Assembly: GCF_910592395.1 (NCBI RefSeq)
Contig: NC_088312.1
Span: 21,399,292 to 21,463,291, forward strand
Direction of reading: 5' to 3'
DNA length: 64,000 bases
Origin: Lineus longissimus
Taxonomy: Eukaryota; Nemertea; Pilidiophora; Heteronemertea; Lineidae
Shown: piece after piece, positions 38,460 through 50,900 of the stretch
Layout of the letters: each line of letters starts with the position of its first letter
Numbering within the stretch: the first letter of the stretch is position 1
Position numbers and translations under genes: made by a program
Notes under the pieces: model-generated
Database searches by the model: none
What the model saw: only the letters and a program-made list of their open reading frames with translations
What the model was told of the DNA's origin: nothing

Positions 38460-40190
38460 ACTACTTCCTGCCACTTCTCCACATCCGCATCAAGCAGTTA
38501 TAAGCCCGGGAATATGAGGACTTTTCTCCTCCATTATTGAAAGCACCATCAGCCCAAGCCTCAGACAACATGAGGACAGTCACCTCTAAGCTGGGAATCT
38601 TTCCTGAAGACACCTGTCTCCAGCCTCCATAAGGACAGTCTCCCAATGTTGAGGACTACTTTCCTCCATCATTGAGAGCACCACCAACCCAAGCCTGAGA
38701 CAACTCTCTCAAGTAAGCACAGTCACCTCCAAAATGTGAATCCTTCCTGAAGACACCTGCCTATATATATATTATGTTTATTTTATGAGAGAGGACAGTC
38801 TCCTCCAAATGTCAACCCTGCTTGAAGACACCTAAGCTAATCTCTCAGGTTAGGATAGGCAGCTACTGTTGGAAATCCTACCTGAATTACCTGCCTCAAA
38901 CATGAAAAGACGACAGTCTTCTCCAAAGGTTAACCCTGTTTGAAGACACCTAAGATAATCTCTCCCACTCCCAAGGAAGACAAAAACTCATGTCCTCCAT
39001 TGAGAGCACCACCAACCAAATCATGAGACAACACTCTCAGGTTAGGACAGGCACCACCATGTTGGGAATCCTTCCCAAAGGCAGCCTCAAATACGACAGA
39101 TGACAGTCTCCCCCAATGAATATGAGGACTCCTGTCACCAGTCCAATATAGAGACAACACTCAAGTGAGGACAGGCATTAATGGGAAGACAATGACCGAA
39201 TATCATGAACAGCACAGCCAACCCAGTCCTGAGACAACACCCACATAAAGACAGTCTCCTCCAAGTTGAAAATTCATCCTGAAGACACCGATCGCCAGAA
39301 TGAGGACAATCTCTCCAAATGAAGACAAGGCCCGCTGTACTCCATTACTGAGAGCACCACCAACCCAGTCCAGTTAGCATGAGACATTCTTTAACGAACA
39401 CAGTGAGGGGAAAGCTACTTACGTTTTGATAATCAAAGTTTCAGTACATACCTCTTGCTTCTGCTGTGTCGTCCTCCTCACTCTCCGTGCAGCTATTGGC
39501 CGAATATACATCTATAGAAACCATCATTTGCTTATACAATTGCAACAGGATCGGATGGAGTGTGATTCTCTGGAGAAATCACTGGCACTCCTACACACAT
39601 ACTCCAACCTGGACTCGGTTCAGGTCAGGTACTAATATATATATACCTATCTTGCTCTCGTTAACTTGATAATGGGTGAACCTGTATTAAGGCCATCTCT
39701 GAGTGTCGTGCTTAGTTATTGATTGATAACCAGCTGGAAGAGTCAATACCAGTAGAACCTCTCCTAGCAGAAAAACCTCATGTGTCGGCTCCTCCAGATC
39801 TTGAGACAACATGGAGTGGGAGACTCTCATCCAAGTTATCAATCCTGCTTTAAGACATCTTTATCTAATATGGACGAGGACAATCTCTCCCGAGGAATAC
39901 GAAGACTCCTGTCTTCAGCTATTGTGAGCACCACTAACCCAGGCCGGAGAAAAGGCTCAGGTGAGGACAGTCACCTCCATGTTGTGAATCCTTCCTGTAG
40001 ACACATTTCTCCATCCAAAATGAGGACAATCTCTCCCAAGTAATGGGAAGACAATGACCGAATATTATGAAGAGAACAGCCAACCCAGTCCTGAGACAAC
40101 ACCCACATAAAGACAGTCTCCTCCAAGTTGGAAATTCATCCTGAAGACACCCTTATTTCAAACATTACATCAGCACATTTCATGCCTGTA
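38460..40190. repeat. Degenerate interspersed repeats upstream of the tripartite-motif gene
   Basis: Two motifs alternate irregularly with many variants: a GAGGACAGTCTCCTCCAA-type block followed by AATCCTTCCTGAAGACACCT, and a GAGCACCACCAACCCA block followed by CTGAGACAACA. Clear blocks fall at 38500-39420 and 39780-40150. A stretch around 39190-39290 (GGGAAGACAATGACCGAATA and following) recurs almost unchanged at 40045-40150. A 30-bp MITE-end-like piece (CAGTAGAACCTCTCCTAGCA) lies at 39750. I find no credible exon here. Confidence 0.7.
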
Positions 40191-40228
40191 TGAGTGATCT
40201 TTTTATCACAACGTCAAGAAGACGTGTT

Positions 40229-41225
40229 CTCATCTCTCTCATCATGTTGTCAACACGGTGGAGCAGCCAGGACTGATTCGGCCTGGCTGTGACTCTCTCA
40301 TCTCTCTCATCATGTTGACAACTTGGCAGAGCAGCCAAGACTGATGTGGCCTGGCTGTGACCGTCACATCTCTCTCATCATGTTGACAACTTGGCAGAGC
40401 AGCCAAGACTGATGTGGCCTGCCTGTGACCGTCTCATCTCTCTCATCATGTTGCAAACACGGTGGAGCAGCCAGGACTGATTCGGCCTGGCTGTGACTGT
40501 CTCATCTCTCTCACCATGTTGACAACTTGGCAGAGCAGCCAAGACTGATGTGGCCTGGCTGTGACTGTCTCATCTCTCTCATCATGTTGCAAACACGGTG
40601 GAGCAGCCAGGACTGATTCGGCCTGGCTGTGACTGTCTCATCTCTCTCATTATGTTGCCAACACGGTGGAGCAGCAAGGGTTGATTCGGCCTGGCTGTGA
40701 CGGTCTCATCTCTCTCACCATGTTGGCAACACGGTGGAGCAGCCAGGACTGATTTTGCCTAGCTGTGACCGTCTCATCTCTCTCTTACCATAATGTCAAC
40801 ACAGTGGAGCAGCTCGGACTGATTTGGCCTGGCTGTGACCGTCTCATCTCTCTCACCATGCTGACAACTTGGCAGAGCAGCAAAAACTGACTTGGCCTGG
40901 CTGTGACTGTCTCGTCTCTCTCACCATGCTGTCAACACGGTGGAGCAGCATGGGCTGATTCGGCCTGGCTGTGACCGTCTCATCTCTCTCATCATGTTGC
41001 CAACACGGTGGTGCCGCAAAGGCTGATTTGGCCTGGCTGTGACTGTCTCATCTCTCTCACCATGTTGTCAACACGGTGGTGCCGCAAAGACTGATTTGGC
41101 CTGGCTGTGACCAACTCATCTCTCTCACGATATTGTCAACACGATGGAGCAGCCAGGACTGATTCGACCTGGCTGTGACTGTCTCATCTCGCTCATCATA
41201 TTGTCAGCACGGTGGAGCAGCCAGG
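40229..41225 (+). repeat. 68-bp satellite array, about 15 units
   Basis: The unit reads CTCATCTCTCTCATCATGTT, then GCAAACACGGTGGAGCAGCC, then AGGACTGATTCGGCCTGGCT, then GTGACTGT. Two unit types mix, one with ACACGGTGGAGCAGCCAGGA and one with ACTTGGCAGAGCAGCCAAGA. Copies differ by up to about 20 percent. The array ends directly in the dispersed repeat at 41226. It lies between two divergently transcribed genes. Confidence 0.93.
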
Positions 41226-41272
41226 ACTGTCAAACAGTTGTGCGAGCTCACTAGAGCTTGCACTTACAGAAT
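41226..41272 (+). repeat. Dispersed repeat fragment, copy 3
   Basis: This is the third copy of the repeat at 107-160 and 952-998 (CAGTTGTGCGAGCTCACTAG). It abuts the end of the 68-bp array. Confidence 0.6.
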
Positions 41273-41881
41273 AGTATAAACTAAAATAAATATTATATAG
41301 GATGACGCAATGGATGACGCAATGCACCGCCCAGGGTGTCCACTCTCTATTGTGAACCCATTCGCTGACCTGACGGCTGATCTTAAGTCTCACTTTGAAG
41401 TTAAAATTCAAAACTCATGTCAAGTTTCAGTTCATTTATAGGTTATAAGTGATTCTAGTTACACTTTTAAAAATAAATGATCAGTTCCAATAACGACAGG
41501 GTGACTTAAATTGAATACGCGTGAAAAATCCACCTCCCACACATGGCAAGATTTCAGCACTTCCGCAGATCTTGCATCTATGCATTTGGGTATGTTTTAC
41601 CAATTACAGTGTAACTTGCAACTTCTACAAGGAGAGCCATTGAGTTAGCAGAATTCGTCATTTCAGTATTTTCGAAGTCCAAAAAGAAGCCTGAACGACA
41701 GCTTAGTGTGTCTCATTTATCGCTTTTTCGTCGGTGTTTTCAACAGCGCGCTAGATTAGGAACGTTTCGAATCGGAACGTGCAACATTTACGTATACGTC
41801 AAGCCGAGTGTCACTATACCATGCGTTTTCATCGTTTCCCTCTTTCTAACTCACACAGACAAGGGAGTCCTATCACTGGAC

Positions 41882-44800
41882 ATGCCGCCCCGGAGGGACC
41901 GGCCTGATCGGTTCATTCGGTCCGTGACGCTTACTGGAATCCAGAAGAGATACCTCCCCAACAAACATTACGTAAGTCAGACAATATACACGTTTAGATT
42001 ATTTTTCCTTCTGTTACTTGCTCAGTGGCAACGATGCCATGTGATAAACGAAACACTGTAACATGTAATGCCCAAGTCGTCAATTTAGAGCGTGACAACC
42101 GTAAACTTTAAAGACGTAACAATACCATCGAAAAGTATTCTAGAGTATTTATAAGCTTATTTGAAAAGGATCGAGATGCCGAAATGTTGGCGTAAGTCGG
42201 GCTATCATTCACTTTAGATGCCGTATGCTATCTTGCAGGTGTACATGTTCAAAGTCAAGTGGTCTGATGGAACTGGTCACATCATTTATAGGTCATATTC
42301 AGATTTCTTTGAATTCCATGTGAGTGTTAATTTGCGTAAAGATTACGAGCACTTGGAGGACCGTGCTGGTGACAGTCTCTTATAAAGTGTTTCCTTCCCA
42401 AAAGACTGCTTGCAATGAAAACTAGGAGCGATATGTAGGATTTTATATGAAAGCCACAAGGACAGCTTTAACTTGTACGTGTATAACGCCCAAATGCATT
42501 AACGAACAGGGGAAAAGAGAGAGGTTTAGCAACACTATGACTAGCGAAACATAAACGATTTTGAGAGCAAATTAGTATCTACATGTAGTAGCTCTTTATT
42601 CCGCTATCAAACTACCCTGTGTGCACTTTTTTTTCAATTTGCAGACGGAACTTGTGGACCTATTTCCACTTGAAGCCGGACTTCTAAGAGGGAAAGACCG
42701 AGTTATACCGAACTTTCCAAGTAGGTTTTGCTTGGGCAAAGATACTCCAGATACCATTCAAGTTTTATGCACGTTGGAGATATTTGCCTCCCACTGCAAG
42801 CGAATTTAAAATGCCTCTACCAGGACCAGCATAAAAGTATATCAACCCGCTAGAGAATTAGCCTCATAAAATCGTTCAATTACATGTATGAGAAATATAA
42901 AGAGTTCTTTTCAAACAGAAAACTATACTTTTTGTTGGCGGTGGAAATGATCCCCCTACTAAGCCAATCATGAACCCTGTTGTGATAAATGCACAGCAAC
43001 CAACTCATATTTAAATCTATGCGTTAGACATAGATGTGATGCTTAACCCGTCAAATGAGGACAAAGTCACAACCAGACAGCTGGTATAAGATGACCCTTC
43101 CCTTTCAGGTCGAAAGTTTTTCGAAAGAAATGAGCTGCGGCAATTCGCGATGCAGCAGCAGGTTCATTTTGAGCAATACTGCAACCAGCTTATTAGCATG
43201 AAGAATCCCATCACCAAGCATCCATTCCTACTATTCTTCTTCCAACCCAAGTTTGAAGACATCGAACCCCCGCAGTGCCTTCTGTAAGTCAGAGACTTCT
43301 CGTTATTTCCATTCTGCAGAGGCCTACACGGGTCATCAGCATGCTTCTCCTTGTTTCAAACGAGGAAGAAATGATCCGACGCGAGGCTGCACATACCACG
43401 ACGGACTCGATCCACAAACGGCTCGTCCTTCTAACTTGCGCAGCACTCCATAAGGTTTCACTGGTCAATTCCCGGCCCTGCTGTATTTTTATTCTTTATT
43501 TCAGTAAGAAACCAGAGAGAGTAAACAAGTTGAAAAAGATGATACAGAAATTCTCACGGAAGAAAAGGACGGCTCGGCGATTAAGTAAGTCTTTACAATC
43601 CGTCGATCCCATAACGTGATCTCCTCTTTGTTGATTATCATAGAAAAGGTCTGATGATATCAACTTTGCATTTGCAGCAATATTTGACCCGCCTCCAGAA
43701 CTACCGCAAGGGATGATTGCCCAGCAATACAAGGCACTGAACGGGTTCACAGCTGACCTTGACGGGCAGGTGACCTTCGAAGAAGGTGACATTCTCAAGG
43801 TCGTGGAGAAGAATTCGTGTGGTTGGTGGATTGCCGAGGTACCAAGCGGACAGACGGGTTGGGTACCGGGTTCTTTTTTGGAACAGCTCGACGACGTGAA
43901 GGAGTATGAGGAGTGTATCAATGTGGATGGTAGGTGGGAATTTATCATTAAAGGGAGACTATAGGCAGGAACCAGGTGTCCTACTGTGTCTCGAAGTCGC
44001 TGTTAAGTGCTTCTCATACTTGTATATTTCTTACCTCTCTTAGTCTCCCTTCAATATCAATGGTCACACGACAGGGACGTATGGGTCTGCTTCTTTAGAA
44101 AAGTCTGCAATTGAGATATCTTCTTCCCAAGATGTACACGCCCACCTCCCATTCTCGTATCAATCAACCCCGATTGGCCCTGGAAGATAGAATGACCTGA
44201 CTGTGATATTTTGTTGTTTCGTCAGGCGATCTGTTCATCTCGGTGCAGTGCTATACGAGTCAGAACGATGATGAGTTGAGTTTTGAGGCTGGGGTGACGC
44301 TGATGGTCATGCAGAAACGGATGACCGGATGGTGGATTGCAAGGTGAGCACCATATTGTCTTGTTCATCATCATTAGTCGACTATGCAACCTACAGATGG
44401 CCACAAACTTCCTCCAGCTTACACTATCCTGGGCCAGGTCCTCAATTGGTGTGGCGTCAGCACTATCTGTCTCCATCTCTTAGCAGCATTGGCGACACCT
44501 TCTATAAGATGCCGAGGGAATTCACTGGGTCCGGATTGGTCGTTTGGGAGTTAACCGTCCGTGGTAATTAACAGAGTTCGTGAGTCTATCTTCGTTTAGA
44601 TGCTTTGAGTCCACCTTAACTAGGAAGGTAAAGTTCGGTAAGTCTACCTGAATTCGTCGTGCGTCCCTTGGTAAATACGAGGTTATGGTCGTTGTTGGGA
44701 GTCGACCCTGGTAATTAACTGTCTTCTGGGATGTAAAATTTGATGTAAAATGGCCGTAATCAATGTTTCACTTGTAATTTCAGATATGACGGCGAAGTAG

Positions 44801-47039
44801 GATACGTGCCAGCTTCCTACTTGATGAAGTACACGAACGAGGATTACCTGCGCGTGTGCTCTCCCATCATGCCCCTCAAGGCCAAGGCCGCAACCACTGG
44901 CGTCATCACACCTCTCCCCACCAGGAAACTCTCCACCCTGACGCCTCTCCCTGAGAGGAAGTGGTCTATTCTCCCCCTACCGAACTTAAGCGCTCAGATA
45001 CAAAAATCGCCGAGACGGTATGGTCACAGACGGCCACAGAATATAACTACGTGACTTGTTGTCTTCACGTTTCATCCTTCGTGTTTTGAGAGAACCTGGT
45101 CCATCCATTTAAGCTCCACAGCCTTTGACCGTCGAAAGATTTTAGTTTTTATCTCAGCCGGTTGTTCACAACATTACATTTTGTATTTGCTTGTTAATAA
45201 TTTCGTCATCTTTCACCTTTTAGGACATCGGTAGTGGAAATCAGGAATGAAGGAGATGCTCTCGAAAGGGCAAGGGTCATGGCTGCGCTTCATCCACGGT
45301 CATTGGTGAGTAGTCAGTCGATCTGACTGAACATTCGTTCTATGAATCAGAGTTATGGTGGACGTGTTCAGTGAGCAATTGATAGGGCTCCTCTTTATAG
45401 GATTGTGTGAATGTCCACATGTGCGCATGAGGAGGGGCATTCCTTGTGGCGATCACACGGTCAATTAATTAAAAGTGCAATTACAGTTACGACATCAGGA
45501 TTCACCCAAACTTGTGCTTTCCGTTTTCAGTCACGAAACGTCAACAACAACTCCACATGCTCCAGTGAAAGTGAAACACGCACGCTCATTCCAGAGATTA
45601 TTATCACAAGTCCCGACCACGAAGTGGACCTGAATGAAACTATTCAAGTGCACGCATCCTCTGAAAATGCGGAAACCAACATGGCCGACAACAACGCAGA
45701 CGAACAAACAGAGGAATCCAAGATGGCGTCAGCTGACCAGGCAGATTCCATGATGGCGGCGTACTTTGATGATGGCTCTTGGCAGAAGATCATTACAAAG
45801 GATACAAACATAACACAATCAACACCAAATAACAAACTTTCGTCGAAGACGTCACCATTCGGTACAACTGCAGGATCTGTCGAAACAGGCACAACAAAAT
45901 CCGCGTCCGAGACATTGGCCAAAGAAATAAATAACAATCAAGACGGCAAGGCCAGCATGGACCGGAAGGTGGCGAAGTTTAAGTTGACCCATGACAATGC
46001 ATTGGCGAAGAAGGTCATTCTTGGGTTGTCGTCTGCTTCCGATTCGGACATTTCTAAGACGTCAACAGTAAAGTCCGAACGGCCTTTTGGTAGTGCGGGT
46101 AGCATCTTTGATAAGTTGAGCACCATGGGTTTGGCAGGAAGTCTTTGTAACTTGGAGGCATCTGTTGGATCAGCCATTTTGGTTGATAAAATGATGAGCA
46201 GTTCTAGCATGAAGAACTGGAGTACCAGGGCGTGCGCCGGCAGCGCGCCAACTCTCCGCATCGATACGAAAAGTAGTCCGCAGCCGAAAAGAGAACCATT
46301 TCAAGTCCTTACTTGCAAGGACACTAAACAACTTGAAACGACGTTCGACCTTGGCCTGGAGTTAGGTTGGTACGGTGCCAGTTTCCCAACCCGAAGTCCT
46401 GCAATCTCGTTATGCAATCATACTCCGTTCGCTTTGACGACAAAGAGGCTGGGCGTGCTAACTCATCAAGAAGACACACCGTTCAATGCAGACCAAGCCA
46501 ACCTTTTCCTTGAGGAAGATAACTCCGTTTTTCTGCCTGACCCCACCCCTTTAAAACTGTTCAGCACAAAACGAAATCCGCGACTCCCCGGAAAGTTTAT
46601 AGATACACCTCGGACTGCTGGCCAAGTTGACTTAGACTGGGTCATATTCAAAGATGGCTCCGTTGTTCTGCGAAATTCTGGCGAAAACCAACCAACCTGC
46701 AGAACCGAGGTGGTTTCTTCGCTCCAGACCAAGGACGCAGAGGTGCAGCATTGTCCTGACCCCCTGGGTATGGATGGACGAAGCACTGCACCACCAGACC
46801 AGCCAGAGACAGGAGATTTGACATTGAACTTTGCGAATCAGCCGGCCATTGCAACATTGGTGGGCGCTCTCCAGGGTCTCACTGATGCCTTAGCCAAGGG
46901 TCTTACTGGCCCGACTCGGATTCTGGTCAAGGACGTTAGCCAACAGTGTGACATTGTGCCCCTTGGACATGTTACTGATGATGATGATTATGATTATTAT
47001 GATGATGGTGATTACAAGGACTCGATTGTACAAGTGTAG
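41882..47039 (+). CDS. p47phox/NCF1-like PX-SH3-SH3 oxidase organizer with long tail
   Basis: This is a probable cytosolic adaptor that binds phosphoinositides and organizes an NADPH oxidase. Exons: 41882-41971, 42239-42319, 42645-42720, 43109-43283, 43505-43584, 43678-43929, 44226-44343, 44784-45017, 45224-45305, 45531-47039; all GT/AG and in frame, 898 aa. The PX domain (about 10-135) has VYMFKVKW, IIYRSYSDFFEFH and a VIPNFPS loop. A very basic linker follows (about 142-165). SH3-1 (about 180-240) has GWWIAEVPSGQTGWVPGSFL. SH3-2 (about 255-308) has GWWIARYDGEVGYVPASYL. A motif KSPRRTS at about 365-371 recalls the phospho-regulated autoinhibitory segment of p47phox. The last exon encodes 502 mostly disordered residues rich in Ser/Thr/Lys, ending in an Asp/Tyr run (DDDDYDYYDDGDYKD). 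Human p47phox has about 390 residues, so the tail is unusual. Only two SH3 domains argues against SH3PXD2. The chosen ATG gives a family-like start; an in-frame ATG at 41708 also exists upstream. Confidence 0.85.
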
Positions 47040-47909
47040 CCAACCAAGTTGTGGTTATGGCAACGGGTTTTGTTTCCCGATCAGAGTTGTCACAGTCACA
47101 CAATGAAGTCCTTTCGTGATTTAAAAGAAGGGAGGAGGTGACCGTGTTAGAGACAATGTTAAGCTGCTAAAATTGCATTCTTTATTTTTGGGCCAAGTTC
47201 ATTTTTATGTTATGCATTTTGTTACAAGTTTTTATTTCACTTTCAAAGTTAGAAATTTTTTGTACATTCCGTTCCGTGTTTACGTTGACTTGATTCGACA
47301 AACAGGTTTCATTTCAGTTATTTTGGTTGTGTTCTGAAAGCATCAGTGATGGCTCGGGTTCGTCATCAAGAATATACACTTCTTAAGACCCACGTTTTGT
47401 TCTCTTCATTGATCAATTGATTGAAGCACGGCATACAAGGGAGAGGTCTTATTTCGAGCATGATCCCGAAAATACCAAAACACCTACTTTGATTATTCAA
47501 TAGCCCCTCCCCTCTCCACACACGCACGCACATACCCGCCACACCTCACAAACTACAAAAACATTGCCTTTATCTATTATGCCGTTTTCATGTGTCTTTA
47601 ACATATCTCAATTCGCGAGCCAAAACCTACTTGTTTTACCTGTGCCAATGTTAGTTGATGGACTAAATCAAACTGCACACAAACCGGAGGCAAAGAATAA
47701 CATCCTGAAAAATCGAACAGGAGACCAAACGTTTCTGTTAAAACGTTGCTAAGAAACAGGCAGAGAAATGCACAAGACGTTCACCCGGGACCTTCGTGCT
47801 AAAGTGCTCTTGAACATCTTGTTGAAAACTGTGTCCGTGATAAGTAATTTATTTGACGACCGCTTTCCCCAAGATGATGGCCACTGACCGAATTCGTGTG
47901 TGATTCGAG
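47040..47909. other. Spacer between the p47phox-like and cysteine-rich genes
   Basis: This 870-bp stretch must hold the 3' UTR of the first gene and the 5' end of the second. I see no canonical AATAAA and no core promoter. A stretch of about 20 bases near 47515-47535 is rich in CAC/CACG. Confidence 0.5.
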
Positions 47910-50900
47910 ATGATTGTTTGTGTGGTTGTCATCATTCTGGCGACTTCTGGGATTTCGACAGCGGAAGGTAGGTTTATAGAGACTAACTAAATCGGCGAGA
48001 CCAGATTGCCAATATATGTAATACCTTTAAAAGACTGTGGGGTGTTGCGGCTGTTCTCTCGAAGGTGGACGGACAAGACACATTGCCAACGCATGCTGCT
48101 GTTGGCACAGCACAAGCGACTCATGATTGTGAATCTCAAGCCTATGTTGGTAGACGAATGTCTACATGTATATGCATGTAAAACACTGGTCTTGAAAAAA
48201 CTCATGGGCTTTGGACGAAAAAAAATACCCTGCCGTTTTTTTCCCATATCCAGGAGGGCGTCATGCCACCTCTGTCCAGATAGGCAGCTCCCCAAGGAGT
48301 TGGGCTTGAGAAGGAATGTACAGGCCTCAAGCTAGGGTAACGATATGTGAGTCGGATCAAATGCGAATCGAGTAGAGCTCTGTACAGTTGCTGAACATTG
48401 AGTACACGTTAGACCATGAGGGTCATCCTTTTTTCTTGTTTAATCAGATTCTTTCTGCGACTGTGCCAGTGACTGCAGTAGGACGTGTCCTCCGGGGAAA
48501 TACTGGGACAGGACTTGCCAAGATTGCAAGGAAGGACATTAGTAAGTATCCTGGAACCAGGTGCTCAATCGGCGTTAGAGACCAACGCCAGCGTTAGCTC
48601 AACTGAGCGTTACCTTGTTCAGTAAATTCCATTCACAATAGTTGCGTTTGGACTTTACACCAACGTTACTTCTAAGGCCGATTGAGCAACAGGGCCCTGG
48701 AAAGAACAGAAAACTACTTCGTCTCCGCGAATTTTATTGCCAATAACCGTGATGGCGTCACCAGCCTGTTACTCTCCCGACTGGGTGGTTAGACCCACAC
48801 GTTTAAGTCTTTTTTGTACTAGTGCTGTGATTATCAGCTCCACAAAAACAACTGGCTGAGAACTATTTCATGATTTGATAGTAAAATGGCATACACTGTT
48901 GTCATAGTTAGCTAATACCACGAGTAAATAAGCCTGGCGTGTTTTCATTCAATTTGCAATTCTCATTTTGTTATTTTAACTTTCAACTCGTGATATTCCG
49001 CTTTATTGGCCGACCAAGATTTGACGGGTGTCCACATCATCGTTTCCAATATTCCAACAAAACACCTCCCAAATTGCCGGTGCGTCAACCATTTTGGCAA
49101 TCATCTGTTACAAAAACGCTGGAAACAACAAAAATAGAAATAATATGTTGTAACAGAAATTAAGCTCGTCTTATAAATCTTGGTTCCACTCTTTTGACAC
49201 TTAACCGAAATGTACATTGTACACATTTCAATTTTACAACAAATTTATGCAAAATGCGAGGGAAACAGGTTGTCTTATTCTTCAGTTGCAGAGGTGGCGA
49301 TTCCCCACCAGCTCAATGTTCTCCAGGACATTTCAACAACAAACCATCTTCAAAGACATCTTCAGACTGCAAGGTACAACGTTTAACATAAAGACGCATA
49401 TGATACTTACTTGAATGAAAGAAAGAAGATATAGTCCCCACTTGAGTTAGTCCCACACTTGCTCGTTGGCGGTTTAAGGTGCATGGCGAGAGAAACCAAT
49501 GGGCCAAGAGAAAAGCCGCGTACTCGCAAGACTCTCTCCTTTTGCATGGACGTGGTACAGTAATTGTTGGTCATTGGTTTCCATGTCGAAAATGGATGCC
49601 GAGTCCCCTCCTTCTCCATACATGTTCACCTCTGCTTACTCAACGGACAACTAGATGTCCACATGGAATAAAGGTCCCATGCCTTGGGTCCGATGCTTAT
49701 TCTTCTGACAGACTAGACGTATGCAGATAGTCTGAGGTCCCATCGCATTCTCCATACATGTTCCCTTCTGCTTACTCAACTGACAGACCAAACGTCCACA
49801 TGGAGTAAAAGTCACCGTTCCTCATGCGCTACACATGTTCCCCTCGAAGCGCACTTAGCTTCATTACTGTATTTTTTATACCTCGCATAACTTTTACTTC
49901 ATCAGGTCTGCAGCAGTGGAGAATTCGAGCGAAAAAGTGGCAGCAAACAATGTCAGAAGTGTCCGTCTGGATATGCATGTAAATACAAGGGATCCTCTGC
50001 ACCGACCGAGTGCCCAGATGGGTTCTACTCCAGTGAGGGGTCCGCAGTGGGTTGCTTGATCTGTCCCAGGGGACGCTACTGTCCTCATCCCGGGAGGGGC
50101 GATAAGATCAAGTGTGAGGACGGGTATTACACAGTTCAAGTGGGTAAGTGAAGAAGTGATTCTGTCCTGTGGATGAAAAATCCGGGTGCAGATGATCACG
50201 ACTCTGATATGAAGTCATGGATTACTTTAGTCACGTCATTGGACAAGGAGATCTGACCTCAACCAGTCAGGCTTACTGTAAAATAGACCAGGAGACGTTA
50301 CGACGGAAGACATTCACCGTCTTTACGTCGGCGATGAGTAGACCAACCTTCGATAAGTTATATATACGTTGTTTGGCTTCTAGCTTGGTTGGAAAACACC
50401 TGGGCCATGATGAACAGTTGGCCGATGTCTTGGCATGATTTATGATAGTCTCTACCCGGCTAAAAGTGGAATGATTTTTTTCGGACGTTTGGACCGGGCG
50501 TTTGATGAATGTAATTAAAATGAGGTCGGTCGATAGGAAAATATATTTTCGTCTGACCGTCGCGATCCTACTTTTCAGGGCGCACGGTGTGTGACAGATG
50601 CCCTGCCGGATTTGAATGTCCCCAAGGAACTGCGAAGCCTTGTCAAGCTGGTAAATACAGTTCAGGCGGGAAAGAAAAATGTTCTATCTGTCCACGTGGA
50701 ACATTTGCGGCAAGACGAGGTAGGAGACAAGCCTTTTTTGCCACACGACACGGCAAACCCGAAGGCCCTATTCCCGTTGCCACTTTCACCCCTTTCTCTT
50801 GGTAAAATGTGTGGCGCTAATGCGCTGTCAGTTCACGAGTTAAGTTAGCAGAGGGGAACATGTATGGAAAAGGAGGGGTTTTACATAATCAACGTGCCTG

